Shown here one piece after another: positions 53,148 to 61,968 of a DNA stretch of 64,000 nt. The translations under genes were made by a program, and so were the position numbers. A model generated the notes under the pieces. It saw nothing but the letters and a program-made list of their open reading frames with translations. It made no database searches and was not told the DNA's origin. The number at the start of each line of letters is the position of its first letter. Within the stretch, counting starts at the first letter, position 1. This stretch comes from Thermoguttaceae bacterium (GTDB lineage Bacteria; Planctomycetota; Planctomycetia; Pirellulales; Thermoguttaceae): the NCBI GenBank assembly GCA_017937485.1, contig JAGBDN010000011.1, positions 62,001-126,000 of the forward strand, in the 5' to 3' direction.

Positions 53148-56100
53148 TTACGACTTTTTATTTTCGGCGTTTTTTCCTTCTTCGCGGAGTCGGCGAATCG
53201 CGGCGCCGAGCGGATTTTTCGGCGGTTTCGTCGGCGTCGGTTTCTTTTCGGCGTTTTGAGCGAGTTCGCGACGCGTCGTTTCGGCGCGTTTCAACGCTTC
53301 GTCGTCGGCGTCGGTTGGAAGGTCGAAGACTTTTAACGCGAACTCCAAAAGCTCGTCGACGCAAGGCTTTCCGTTCCGGTCGAAGAGGTCGCGCGGCAGG
53401 TTGACGTATCCGCGCATCGCTTCCTTTTCGTCGTCGACAAGACGCAACGTCGCGCCGATTCGTTTCAAGTCGCTCGCCAACTTGTACATCAAGTCCGGCG
53501 CGCGAAACGAGATCGCGAGCATCTTCGTTTTTTCGCCGTCTTTAAGTCCTTCGTACTGCGCGAGTTGCACCTTGCGAACGCGATATTCGAACGCCTTGAT
53601 TCGAATCTGCGCCAAGACGAAGAGCCGCTCCGCTTCCGGCGGCAACGGGCCGAATCGGTCGCGCAGTTCGTTGCGGACGTCGACCGCTTCCGGTATCGTC
53701 GCGACGCGGTCGAAACGGCGGTAAAAGTCGATTTTCGTTCGAGAATCGGCGACGTAATCGTTCGGTAAAATCGCGGTTCCGGGCAAGTCGACCTCGACCT
53801 CGACCTTCAACTTCTGCGGTTCGTTCTTCAACGCGCGGACGGCGGCGTCGAGGAAATCGCAGTACATCTCGTAACCGACGAGCGCGACGTGTCCGCTTTG
53901 CTTCGTGCCCAAGATGTTCCCGGCGCCGCGTATCTCCAAGTCTTTCATCGCGATATGGAATCCGGAGCCGAGCCGGTCGTACTCCTCGATCGCTTGAAGA
54001 CGTCGCGTCGCGTCGCGAGTCAGCGTTTGGTTCGCGTCGAGCGTCAAATAACAGTACGCCTGCCTCTTTTCGCGTCCGACGCGACCGCGGATTTGGTGCA
54101 GCTCCGCCAAGCCGAAGCGGTGCGCTTGATCGACGAAGATGGTGTTCGCGTTCGGCACGTCGACGCCGCTTTCAATGATCGTCGTACAGACGAGAACGTC
54201 GAATCGGCGCATTACGAAGTCGCGCATAATCTCTTCGAGTTCGCCCGACGCCATCTGCGCGTGTCCGACGCGGATTCGCGCTTCCGGAACGATTTTGCGC
54301 AAGCGGGCGGCGACTTCCTCGATATCGGCGACGCGGTTGTGCAGATAAAACGTTTGTCCGCCGCGGTTTAATTCTCGCAAAATCGCCTTGCGCACCGTCT
54401 CCGGATTGAAGCGCGAAACCCGGGTTTCGACCGGAAGCCGGTCGGCGGGGGGCGTTTCGAGGTTCGAAATGTCGCGAATTCCGACGAGCGAAAGGTGCAA
54501 CGTGCGCGGAATCGGCGTCGCCGTCATCGTCAACACGTCGACTAAGTTGCGCAATTCCTTGAGTTTTTCCTTGTCCTTGACGCCGAATTTTTGCTCTTCG
54601 TCGATCACGACGAGGCCGAGTTTGCGGAACTCGACGTCTTTTTGCGCGACGCGGTGCGTTCCGATCACGACGTCGACCGCGCCGCTCTTCAATTTTTTGA
54701 GCGTCTCCGTCTGCTCTTTTTTCGGAACGAAGCGCGACAGCCGGGCGACCGTTACCGGAAACGCCGCCGTTCGCTCGCAGAAAACGCGGTAATGCTGCTC
54801 CGCCAAGACGGTCGTCGGAACGAGAACCGCGACTTGATAGCCCGCTTCGACCGCTTTAAACGCCGCTCGCAACGCGACTTCCGTCTTGCCGAAACCGACG
54901 TCGCCGCAGAGGAGCCGATCCATCGGACGCGGGCGCTCCATATCGCGCTTAATCGCTTCGATCGCCGCGAGTTGGTCGTCGGTTTCGCGGTACGGAAAGA
55001 GCGATTCGAAGTCGCGTTGCCAAGGGCCGTCCGCCGGAAACGCGACGCCTTCCAGCGAATCGCGGGCCGCTTGCAGGTTCAACATTTCGACCGCGAGTTC
55101 CCAAACGCCCTCTTGCGCCGCTCTCTTCTGCTTTTCCCAACTCGTTCCGCGGATTTTCGCCAACGCCGGTTCGGAACGCGCGCCGCCGGGCCCGACGTAA
55201 CGATGAATTTTGCCGATTCGCGACGCCGGAACGTAAAGGTAAGCCGAGTCCGCAAACTCCAACTTGAGATGGTCTTCGCGCTGATTCGCCTTGTCGATCG
55301 TCTCGACGCCGAGGTAGCGGGCGATACCGCGCTCGGTGTGAATCACCAAGTCGCCCGGCGTCAGCTCCATAAAGGAGTCGATCGTCTTGCTCAACGTTTT
55401 TTTGCGGGCCGCTCCCGTCGAACGTCGAGCGATGGAGCGTCCGAAAAGCTGCTCCGCGCCGATCAAAATCGCGTTCGCCGTTTTCCATTCAAAACCGTTC
55501 GCAAGGGAGCCGACCAAGAAATGGAGCCGCCCGTCCCGCAACGGAACCGCCGCGCGGAACGTCTCTTGCAAACGTCGCGACTCCGCCTCCGACGCGCAAA
55601 CGATCGATATCGACTCCTCTTCCGGCGAGCGATTCAACGCCGCTTCGATCTGCGTCGCGTCCCCTTGGAAACGCTCAACCGAACCGAAATCGACGGCGAA
55701 ACGCGCGCTTGCGAACTCCGTTCCGGTCGAAACGGCGACCGCGTGCGCCGTCGGACGCCGGTAAAGCGCGTTGACGACGTCGGCGACCTTGGCGAGACGC
55801 GAACGCTCCGCGTCGGAATAATCGGCGACGTGCCGCGTCGTTTCGCCGATCGCCTCGTCGGAGTTGAGAAAAAGAACCCAAGCGTCGTTCGGCAAACGGT
55901 CGACAAAGGAACCGGTCGCGACGCCGCCGACTAAAAGCCGAGAAATTTCAACGCTTTCCAATTCCTCGATCGACCGCTGACTCGCGACGTCGAAGGAACG
56001 AATCGACTCGACTTCGTCGCCGAAAAACTCGAAACGAACCGGTTTCTTCCAGTCGACCGCGAAAACGTCGACGACGTGCCCGCGCGCCGAATACTCGCCC

Positions 56101-56675
56101 GGCAACTCGACCGCCGTCGTCGAATGAAACCCGCCTTCGATCAACCAACGGACGAGACGGTCGCGCCCGAACTCCTCGTTCAACGCGACGCAAATCGTTC
56201 CTTCGACGACTTGCTCGCGACTCGGAACCGGTTGCAGAAGCGCCGACAACGACGCGACGACAAACGGCGGCGCGTCGTCTTTCTCGCTCGTTTCGGCGGC
56301 GAAAGGGGCGGTCGCGCGACGATCGAGCGCTTTCAAGACGCGAAGTCGAGCGCCGAAGTCGACGTCCTCCGACAAGAAAATCTCCTCCTCCGCGTCGTCG
56401 AAAACGGAAACGGGCAAAACCGGATATTTGAGAATCGGCGCGGAGGTAAAGAACGCCAAATCGGCGGCGACGCGCTCGACGTCCCCGGGTCGCGAGACGA
56501 CGACCAACGTCGTTTTGCGGAGCGTTTCGGCGGCGGTCGCGCCTAAAAACGCGAACGCGCTCCCGACGCAACCGTCCCAAACGATCGATTCGTCCGCCCC
56601 CAAAATTTCCGTCGCTCGTTGGAAATCGGGCGTTTCGCGCAATAGGGACTTCAACGCCAACAGTTGTTCGTTCAT
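53148..56675 (-). CDS. mfd: Transcription-repair coupling factor Mfd
   Basis: 1175 residues, typical length. Removes stalled RNA polymerase at lesions and recruits UvrA. The N-terminal UvrB-like modules (about 1-330) are followed by the polymerase-interacting domain (LTPGDLVIHTERGIARYLG, about 475-490). The helicase motor has Walker A GDVGFGKTEV (about 593), DEEQ box, TATPIPRTL, ESGVDVPNAN and QIRGRVGRE, and the C-terminal TRCF domain follows. Basic Lys/Pro-rich tail. Start: ATG with GGGAAACG upstream; a minus-strand TATAAT lies about 65 bases before it. Confidence 0.97.
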   Translation of the reverse strand: MNEQLLALKSLLRETPDFQRATEILGADESIVWDGCVGSAFAFLGATAAETLRKTTLVVVSRPGDVERVAADLAFFTSAPILKYPVLPVSVFDDAEEEIFLSEDVDFGARLRVLKALDRRATAPFAAETSEKDDAPPFVVASLSALLQPVPSREQVVEGTICVALNEEFGRDRLVRWLIEGGFHSTTAVELPGEYSARGHVVDVFAVDWKKPVRFEFFGDEVESIRSFDVASQRSIEELESVEISRLLVGGVATGSFVDRLPNDAWVLFLNSDEAIGETTRHVADYSDAERSRLAKVADVVNALYRRPTAHAVAVSTGTEFASARFAVDFGSVERFQGDATQIEAALNRSPEEESISIVCASEAESRRLQETFRAAVPLRDGRLHFLVGSLANGFEWKTANAILIGAEQLFGRSIARRSTGAARKKTLSKTIDSFMELTPGDLVIHTERGIARYLGVETIDKANQREDHLKLEFADSAYLYVPASRIGKIHRYVGPGGARSEPALAKIRGTSWEKQKRAAQEGVWELAVEMLNLQAARDSLEGVAFPADGPWQRDFESLFPYRETDDQLAAIEAIKRDMERPRPMDRLLCGDVGFGKTEVALRAAFKAVEAGYQVAVLVPTTVLAEQHYRVFCERTAAFPVTVARLSRFVPKKEQTETLKKLKSGAVDVVIGTHRVAQKDVEFRKLGLVVIDEEQKFGVKDKEKLKELRNLVDVLTMTATPIPRTLHLSLVGIRDISNLETPPADRLPVETRVSRFNPETVRKAILRELNRGGQTFYLHNRVADIEEVAARLRKIVPEARIRVGHAQMASGELEEIMRDFVMRRFDVLVCTTIIESGVDVPNANTIFVDQAHRFGLAELHQIRGRVGREKRQAYCYLTLDANQTLTRDATRRLQAIEEYDRLGSGFHIAMKDLEIRGAGNILGTKQSGHVALVGYEMYCDFLDAAVRALKNEPQKLKVEVEVDLPGTAILPNDYVADSRTKIDFYRRFDRVATIPEAVDVRNELRDRFGPLPPEAERLFVLAQIRIKAFEYRVRKVQLAQYEGLKDGEKTKMLAISFRAPDLMYKLASDLKRIGATLRLVDDEKEAMRGYVNLPRDLFDRNGKPCVDELLEFALKVFDLPTDADDEALKRAETTRRELAQNAEKKPTPTKPPKNPLGAAIRRLREEGKNAENKKS

Positions 56676-56739
56676 CGTTTCCCGTCCCCTTTCTTTTTTT
56701 TCGCGTCGTTATTCGTTAAAAGCCTTACGTTCGTCATTA

Positions 56740-56745
56740 ATTATA
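56740..56745 (-). promoter_or_regulatory. Candidate -10 element of mfd
   Basis: Exact minus-strand TATAAT preceded by GG, about 65 bases before the mfd ATG; -35 region poor. Confidence 0.35.
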
Positions 56746-56926
56746 CCCCAAAACGTCCGTTTGAGAAGTCGGCGCCCCTTTTCTTCGCCGCCGTCCTCGT
56801 TTGCGGCGCAATTTTCCGCTTGCGAAACCGCCGTTTTGGGCTTTCCTCCTTATTAAAATATTAAGAGACGAGCCGCCGACAAAACGCGACGCAATTTTCG
56901 GCGTAAGTAAGAAAAAAGCGAAAAAA

Positions 56927-56967
56927 ATGAAAAAACGCCGCGTTCGAGCGACTCGACGCGGCGTTTT
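56927..56967 (-). terminator. Intrinsic terminator of flhA
   Basis: AAAAACGCCGCGT(T)CGAG / CTCGACGCGGCGTTTTT, a 17-bp stem with one bulged base and a 3-base loop; the minus strand continues TTTTTCATTTTTTT. About 85 bases after the flhA stop. Confidence 0.8.
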
Positions 56968-57049
56968 TGAGAATTTTAGAAAAATCCAGGCAATTTGGGC
57001 AACTTAGAAAACTTGAACGTCCGTCTCCCTTCGTTCGCGATCGCGCCGG

Positions 57050-59125
57050 TTATTTTTCCGGCGTCCAGTCGACGACCGTTTCTTGAACGATTTTCGTCGA
57101 ACGGTCGATTTCGTCGAACGCGAGAATATCGACGTTCGGCGCGGCGCTCCAAGTCGCTTCCCGCAAAGCGTTGCGAATCGCGCCGTCGACCAGCAACGTC
57201 GGCGCCGCGCCCGACTCGCGCAACCGCTCGCCGCTCTCGCGAACGGCGTTTCCCAGCGTTTCCAACTCGGCCGCGCTCAACGTTAACGCGACGCCGAACT
57301 CCGTCGTTTCGGCGGCGTCCCGAAGCGCGTCCTCCGCCTCCGGCTCGAACATCGCGACGCGGAGCGTTCCGTCTTCGTCGCGATTTTTCGCCGAAAGCGT
57401 TCGCGCCATCCGAACGCGAACCCGGTCGAGGAGCCGATAAGGATTCGATTCTCGCGGCGCAAAATCGCCCAGCGTTTCCAAAATCGAGTCGAGTCGGCGA
57501 ATCGAAATCCCTTCGCGCAAGAGAAGTTGGAGAACCTGCTGAACTTGGGCAAGTTTCATCGCGCCGGGAATCACGTCGTCGACGACGGTCGGCGCCGTTT
57601 CGCGCAAACGGTCGACGAGCCGCTTCGTCGCGTCGCGGGTCAAGAGTTCCGCCGCTTCTTTCCGCGCCGTTCGCAAAAGTTGCATTTCGACGAAGGTCGC
57701 GGCGTCCCAAACCTCGTACCCGGCGCTTTCGGCGGCGGCGCGATTCCTCGGGTCGATCCAATACGCGGTCGCGCCGTCGAGCGGCGACGTCGTTTGCAGC
57801 CCCGGAAGCGTCCCGAACGCAAATCCGGCGTCGACGGCGAAAAGCATCGTCGGGTAAACGGTCGCGAGCGCGACGGTCTCCCCCTTAATTTTGATCGCGA
57901 ACTGCCCGTCGTCGAGTTTCGGATTGTCCCGCACCCGCGTTTTCGGCAAGACGAAACCGAGTTCCGACGCGATTCGCCGCCGCGTTCGCCGCACTCGTTC
58001 GAGCAAGTTTTCGCCGTCCTTCGGATCGGCCAACGAGATCAGCCCGAGCCCGATTTCGAGTTCCATCGGCTCGACCGTCAAGAATTCGTCGACGTCGTCC
58101 GGATTTTGGGCCGCTTTTTCCGCGTCTTCCGCCTCTTTTCGCTCTTTTTCTTCAACCGCCTCTTTTTCCTTCTTTCGCGAAACCGCCCAAGCCAACAAAA
58201 AACACCCGGTCGCGAGAACCGCAAGCGGCGCGATCGGAAGCCCGGTCGCCGCCAAAAAAACCAAGAAAACGCCGGTCAACGCCAACGCGATCGGCCGCCC
58301 GAAGACTTGCGCCAGCGCCGCTTCCGAAACGTTTTGCGGTCGCGACGTCCGCGCGACGAGAAGCCCGGTCGCCAACGAAATCAAAAACGCCGGAATCTGC
58401 GACGTCAACCCGTCGCCGATCGTCAGCTTCGAGTAAAGCGAAAACGCCTCCGCCGCCGAAAATCCGCGTTCGCCGATTCCGACGACGAGACCGCCGATTA
58501 TATTGATAAAAACGATCGCAAGGCCCGCGACCGCGTCGCCGCGAACGAACTTGCTCGCGCCGTCCATCGCTCCGAAAAAGTCGGCCTGCTCCGCCAACTC
58601 TTCGCGAGCGGCGCGCGCTTCGGCGTCGGTCAAATTTCCGGCCGCGACGTCGGCGTCGATCGCCATCTGCCGCCCCGGCAACGCGTCGAGCGCAAACCGC
58701 GCCGACACCTCGCTAATCCGCGTCGCCCCTTTAGTAATAACGACGAACTGGATAATAACGAAAATAAGGAAAATAACGAATCCGACGACGACGCTGTCCC
58801 CGGCGACGAACCGCGCGAACGCGTCGACGACTTCGCCGGCGTCCGCTTGCGTCAAAATCAGCCGCGTCGTCGAAACGTTCAAAACGAGCCGAAAAAGCGT
58901 CGTCGCGAGTAAAACCGTCGGAAAAACGTTGAAATCGAGCGGTTTTCGAACAAAAAACACCGCGACGAAAATCACGACGGAAAGCGCCAAATTGAACGAC
59001 AGCAACAAGTCCATCAACGACGTCGGAAGCGCGAAGAGGAGCGCGAGAACGGCCGCCGCCGCAAAAATCGGAAGCGCCGCGTCTTGCCATCGGAATTTCT
59101 TCGCCGTTTCTCCAGTTCCGCTCAT
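57050..59125 (-). CDS. flhA: Flagellar export apparatus protein FlhA
   Basis: 691 residues. Core export-gate component of the flagellar type III apparatus in the inner membrane. Seven or eight N-terminal helices include the FHIPEP signature region (LDFNVFPTVLLATTLFRLVL, then NVSTTRLIL) and the charged cytosolic loop with DALPGRQMAIDADVAAG. A Glu/Lys-rich coiled linker (about 325-350) leads to the four-subdomain cytosolic C-terminus. SctV of injectisomes is the alternative, but length and signature suit FlhA. No other flagellar gene is nearby, so it stands alone. GGAG lies 12 bases before the ATG. Confidence 0.92.
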   Translation of the reverse strand: MSGTGETAKKFRWQDAALPIFAAAAVLALLFALPTSLMDLLLSFNLALSVVIFVAVFFVRKPLDFNVFPTVLLATTLFRLVLNVSTTRLILTQADAGEVVDAFARFVAGDSVVVGFVIFLIFVIIQFVVITKGATRISEVSARFALDALPGRQMAIDADVAAGNLTDAEARAAREELAEQADFFGAMDGASKFVRGDAVAGLAIVFINIIGGLVVGIGERGFSAAEAFSLYSKLTIGDGLTSQIPAFLISLATGLLVARTSRPQNVSEAALAQVFGRPIALALTGVFLVFLAATGLPIAPLAVLATGCFLLAWAVSRKKEKEAVEEKERKEAEDAEKAAQNPDDVDEFLTVEPMELEIGLGLISLADPKDGENLLERVRRTRRRIASELGFVLPKTRVRDNPKLDDGQFAIKIKGETVALATVYPTMLFAVDAGFAFGTLPGLQTTSPLDGATAYWIDPRNRAAAESAGYEVWDAATFVEMQLLRTARKEAAELLTRDATKRLVDRLRETAPTVVDDVIPGAMKLAQVQQVLQLLLREGISIRRLDSILETLGDFAPRESNPYRLLDRVRVRMARTLSAKNRDEDGTLRVAMFEPEAEDALRDAAETTEFGVALTLSAAELETLGNAVRESGERLRESGAAPTLLVDGAIRNALREATWSAAPNVDILAFDEIDRSTKIVQETVVDWTPEK

Positions 59126-59316
59126 TTTACTTTATCGCTCCGTTTCGCCTAAACCGCCGCCTCGACTCGTTCGCGCGCCGACCTTGCGCAGTATAAAAAT
59201 TTACGGCGGCGACGTCCAGAGGAAAAAGAGAAGAAGAACCGCGTTTTAGAAACGACGCTCGCGACGACGGTTCGAACGCCGTCGAGCCTTCGCGCCGCAA
59301 CGTTTCCCAACGCTCG

Positions 59317-59358
59317 AAAAAAAAAACGCCGAACGGCCCTTCGACGCGTTCGGCGTTT
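59317..59358 (-). terminator. Intrinsic terminator of the trypsin-like protease gene
   Basis: Perfect 12-bp stem AAACGCCGAACG / CGTTCGGCGTTT with an 11-base loop, followed on the minus strand by ten T's. 40 bases after the stop. Confidence 0.88.
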
Positions 59359-59397
59359 CGCGCAAATTTTCGCGCGACTTAACATTTTCCGCGACGT

Positions 59398-61422
59398 TCA
59401 ATCGTCGCGACCTTCCGGCGTCCGCGCTCGCGCCGCTCGCGCTTGCTTTTGCCGTTCCTTTTTTAAGTCCGCGTCGGTCATCAGGCGCGCCGCGTTGTAA
59501 AACAAGCAAAATATCGCGCAGATAATCAAATAGATTTGAATATTATTCAGGTAAAAACCGTTAAATTTTACCCGTTTTTCACCGTCTTTTGCCGCCGCGT
59601 CGTTTTCCGAAACGCTCGTTTCCTCTTTGTCGTTCGACGCCGCGGAATCGTCCGTTTTTTCCTCGTCTTCGCGATTCTCCGTCTTTTCCGCGTCGTTCGT
59701 TTCTTCGTCGCTTTCCCAATCCGCCGACGCTTCGCCGTCCGACGCTTGCGCGCCGTCGTCTTCCGTCGCGGACGGTTTGCGGAGCGAGACCGTCGTCGGG
59801 CCGTCGAGTCCTTTCGGCTTTCCGAGCGCGACCAAAGCCGTCGGATCGTCGGCAAAATCGGCGTTGCGCGCGTTTTCGGCGGCAAACGCCAACTCGACGT
59901 TCGCGGACGAATCCGCTTCGTCGACGACGGACGTTTCTCGCACTTTCGCCTCTTCCGCCGTTCGTCGCGCGATCAAAAAATCGCGTTTCGCCTCGACCAA
60001 ATTCGTCCAAAACCCGGTTTCCGCGACTTCCGGTCGCGCGCAATATTGCAACCCTTGTTGCTTGACAAAGGTCGGCGAAAAGACCGGCGGCGACGGCGGA
60101 AGCGCGGTCGCGGTCGCGTTTTCGGCGACGATCAGGGCGGCTTTCACTCGCTTGTTCGCGTTTTCGACGCCGACGCGCCGCAAATTTTCCGGCGTTTCGC
60201 GACCGTCCGCGGCGACGTAAATCGGTCGTTGGGCAATCGGATAAACGCCGCTTTTTTCCAACGCGGCGCGCGCCCAAAGTTCCGTTCCCTCGGCGTCGGC
60301 GACGCCGTCTTCCAATCGCCAACTCAAAAGGTCGCCCGCCGACGCGTCCAAGAGACGCTCCGCTTCCAACGCCGCCAAACGTTCGATCGCTTGCGTCAAA
60401 AAGTATTGAACGCGAATGCAGTACGTTCCCATCGTCGACTCGCCGTTGGAGCCCCAAAGAACGCCCGCCAGTTCGCCGTATCGATTGAAAATCGGCCCGC
60501 CGGAATCGCCCTTGCGCACCCCCTTGTCGACCGCCAGCGTTTCGTAAAGGAGCGCGTTTTCCGGTCTCGCCGCCGCCAATTCGGCGACCGCCGCCGACGG
60601 CGCGACGCCGTTCGTTAATTTTCCCGCGTCGCGTTCGTCCGCTCCTTTGTCGACGGCGCCCGTTTCGCTTTCGTCGTTTTCGGCGACGAGAAGCGCGTAA
60701 TTCTGCACGCGACCGCCTTGAATTTGAAATTCGGTCAATCCGGCGCTTTCCCCGTATCCGGCGACCCAAAGCGCGTCGCCGACGTCCGGCACCGCCTGCG
60801 AAATCGGAATCGGCGCGACTCGCGGCGGCTTGCGAACGACCAACGCCGCCAAGTCCCAAGTCGCGTCGCGCAAGATAACTCGCGCCGGACTCGAAAACGT
60901 CGGAAACTTCGCGACGATCGAATCGCGCGCCTCGCTGACGACGTGCCAATTCGAAACGACGATCCCCCACTCGCCGAGTTCCGCGACAAAGGTTCCGGTG
61001 CCGTAATAAAGCGGTATCGTTTGCGAACCGTCGTCGCGCGTTTGCGCCTTGTCGCGACCGACGATTTTCGCGACGGCCGGGTAACGCGTTTGCACCCCGA
61101 GCGCGTCGCGACGCAACGGATCGAACCGACGCGCCGCCGCTCTTTCGGAGCCGTCGGCGAAACGGTCGGCGGTTTCCGGCTCGGACGACGAACGTTGGGC
61201 GAACGCCGCGGGCGAAGTTTCGTCGAGCGCCGCCGCGACGCCCAAGAAGAGCGACGCCCAAGAAACCGTCGACGCAAGAACAAACGCTCCGTTCCTTTTA
61301 GCCTCCGCCTCGCCGCCCGACGCCGTCGAACGTCTCGACGCAAGCGCCGCGCGCAACGCTACGGAACGCGTTCCCGCCCAAATCAACAAGAAAAACGCAA
61401 CGGAAATAAGAGACAAAATCAA
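59398..61422 (-). CDS. Membrane-anchored trypsin-like serine protease
   Basis: 674 residues from a TTG at 61422; there is no ATG near the N-terminus, so the exact start is uncertain. Two hydrophobic stretches (about 3-16 and 46-65) provide a signal or anchor. The protease domain has an intact triad: His160 in SNWHVV, Asp190 in TWDLAAL and Ser307 in KGDSGGP. About residues 540-635 are Asp/Glu/Ser-rich and disordered. A membrane helix (about 636-660, NNIQIYLIICAIFCLFYNAA) sits near the C-terminus, followed by a basic tail. The protease domain therefore probably faces the periplasm, tethered at the C-terminus. HtrA-like by active site but without a PDZ domain that I can see. Substrate unknown. 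Confidence 0.82.
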   Translation of the reverse strand: MILSLISVAFFLLIWAGTRSVALRAALASRRSTASGGEAEAKRNGAFVLASTVSWASLFLGVAAALDETSPAAFAQRSSSEPETADRFADGSERAAARRFDPLRRDALGVQTRYPAVAKIVGRDKAQTRDDGSQTIPLYYGTGTFVAELGEWGIVVSNWHVVSEARDSIVAKFPTFSSPARVILRDATWDLAALVVRKPPRVAPIPISQAVPDVGDALWVAGYGESAGLTEFQIQGGRVQNYALLVAENDESETGAVDKGADERDAGKLTNGVAPSAAVAELAAARPENALLYETLAVDKGVRKGDSGGPIFNRYGELAGVLWGSNGESTMGTYCIRVQYFLTQAIERLAALEAERLLDASAGDLLSWRLEDGVADAEGTELWARAALEKSGVYPIAQRPIYVAADGRETPENLRRVGVENANKRVKAALIVAENATATALPPSPPVFSPTFVKQQGLQYCARPEVAETGFWTNLVEAKRDFLIARRTAEEAKVRETSVVDEADSSANVELAFAAENARNADFADDPTALVALGKPKGLDGPTTVSLRKPSATEDDGAQASDGEASADWESDEETNDAEKTENREDEEKTDDSAASNDKEETSVSENDAAAKDGEKRVKFNGFYLNNIQIYLIICAIFCLFYNAARLMTDADLKKERQKQARAARARTPEGRDD

Positions 61423-61500
61423 CCCGTTTTAACTATTTTCGCCAGTCTCACCGTTTTAACAACGCTCGCAACGCCGCGCTTCTTAGAACGACGCAACGAC

Positions 61501-61506
61501 ATTATA
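61501..61506 (-). promoter_or_regulatory. Candidate -10 element of the protease gene
   Basis: Exact minus-strand TATAAT preceded by GGG, about 80 bases before the presumed TTG start; no good -35. Confidence 0.35.
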
Positions 61507-61550
61507 CCCCGCGACGCGCCGAACGCAGGCTTCTTTTTCGGAAGAAAGAA

Positions 61551-61575
61551 GAAAAAAAACGCCTTTCCGAAGGCG
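61551..61575 (-). terminator. Orphan minus-strand intrinsic terminator
   Basis: Minus strand reads CGCCTT-CGGA-AAGGCG followed by eight T's: a perfect 6-bp stem, tetraloop and T tract. No minus-strand gene lies directly upstream of it, because sbp is on plus. It may end a small or antisense RNA from the sbp leader region. Confidence 0.6.
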
Positions 61576-61773
61576 CGATTCGCTATAATCGCGAAAACGC
61601 GTCTCTTTTATCGCGCTCGCGCTTCGGTCGTTAGGGTTTCGTTTCCGCGTATTCATTAACGTTCGTTTTTTCGACGTTTTGCGCGTTTTCTTTTTTTTCG
61701 TCAAACTCAAGTTAAACCGAAACGTCCGAAACGTCGAACGCGGCGCCGCGTCTTCGCCGCGTCGATTTCCTCG

Positions 61774-61803
61774 TTTCGCCTCGCCGTCTTTCGCCTCGCC
61801 GTC
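61774..61803. repeat. 15-bp tandem repeat in the sbp upstream region
   Basis: Two exact adjacent copies of TTTCGCCTCGCCGTC. Function unknown. Confidence 0.7.
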
Positions 61804-61968
61804 TAAACGTTTCGCTCTTAAAAATCGACCAAAACGGTCGCGACGCCTTTTTTTCCGCAATTCTTAAGCGAAAATAGTCGATAAATCGCTTAATAAGGCG
61901 CTCGATTTTTCGCGCGAGAATCTCGTTATTCAATTTTCGGCCCAATAATCTTCAACAAGGAAAAACGT

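Larger units (their letters stand above)
56676..57049 (-). other. Intergenic region between flhA and mfd
   Basis: 374 bases holding the flhA terminator (56927-56967) and a minus-strand TATAAT at 56740-56745 for mfd. No gene supported. Confidence 0.5.
61423..61968. other. Divergent region protease / sbp
   Basis: 546 bases. Contains a minus-strand TATAAT (61501-61506) for the protease, an orphan minus-strand terminator (61551-61575), a plus-strand TATAAT (61584-61589) about 380 bases ahead of sbp, and a 15-bp tandem repeat (61774-61803). Minus-strand open frames here are basic, lack ATG or ribosome binding sites and were not accepted. Confidence 0.5.

Noticed and set aside
61712-61945. 77-codon minus-strand frame upstream of sbp
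   Set aside because: TTG start, no ribosome binding site, ends in an Arg-rich stretch from a GC-rich repeat; lies in the promoter region of sbp.
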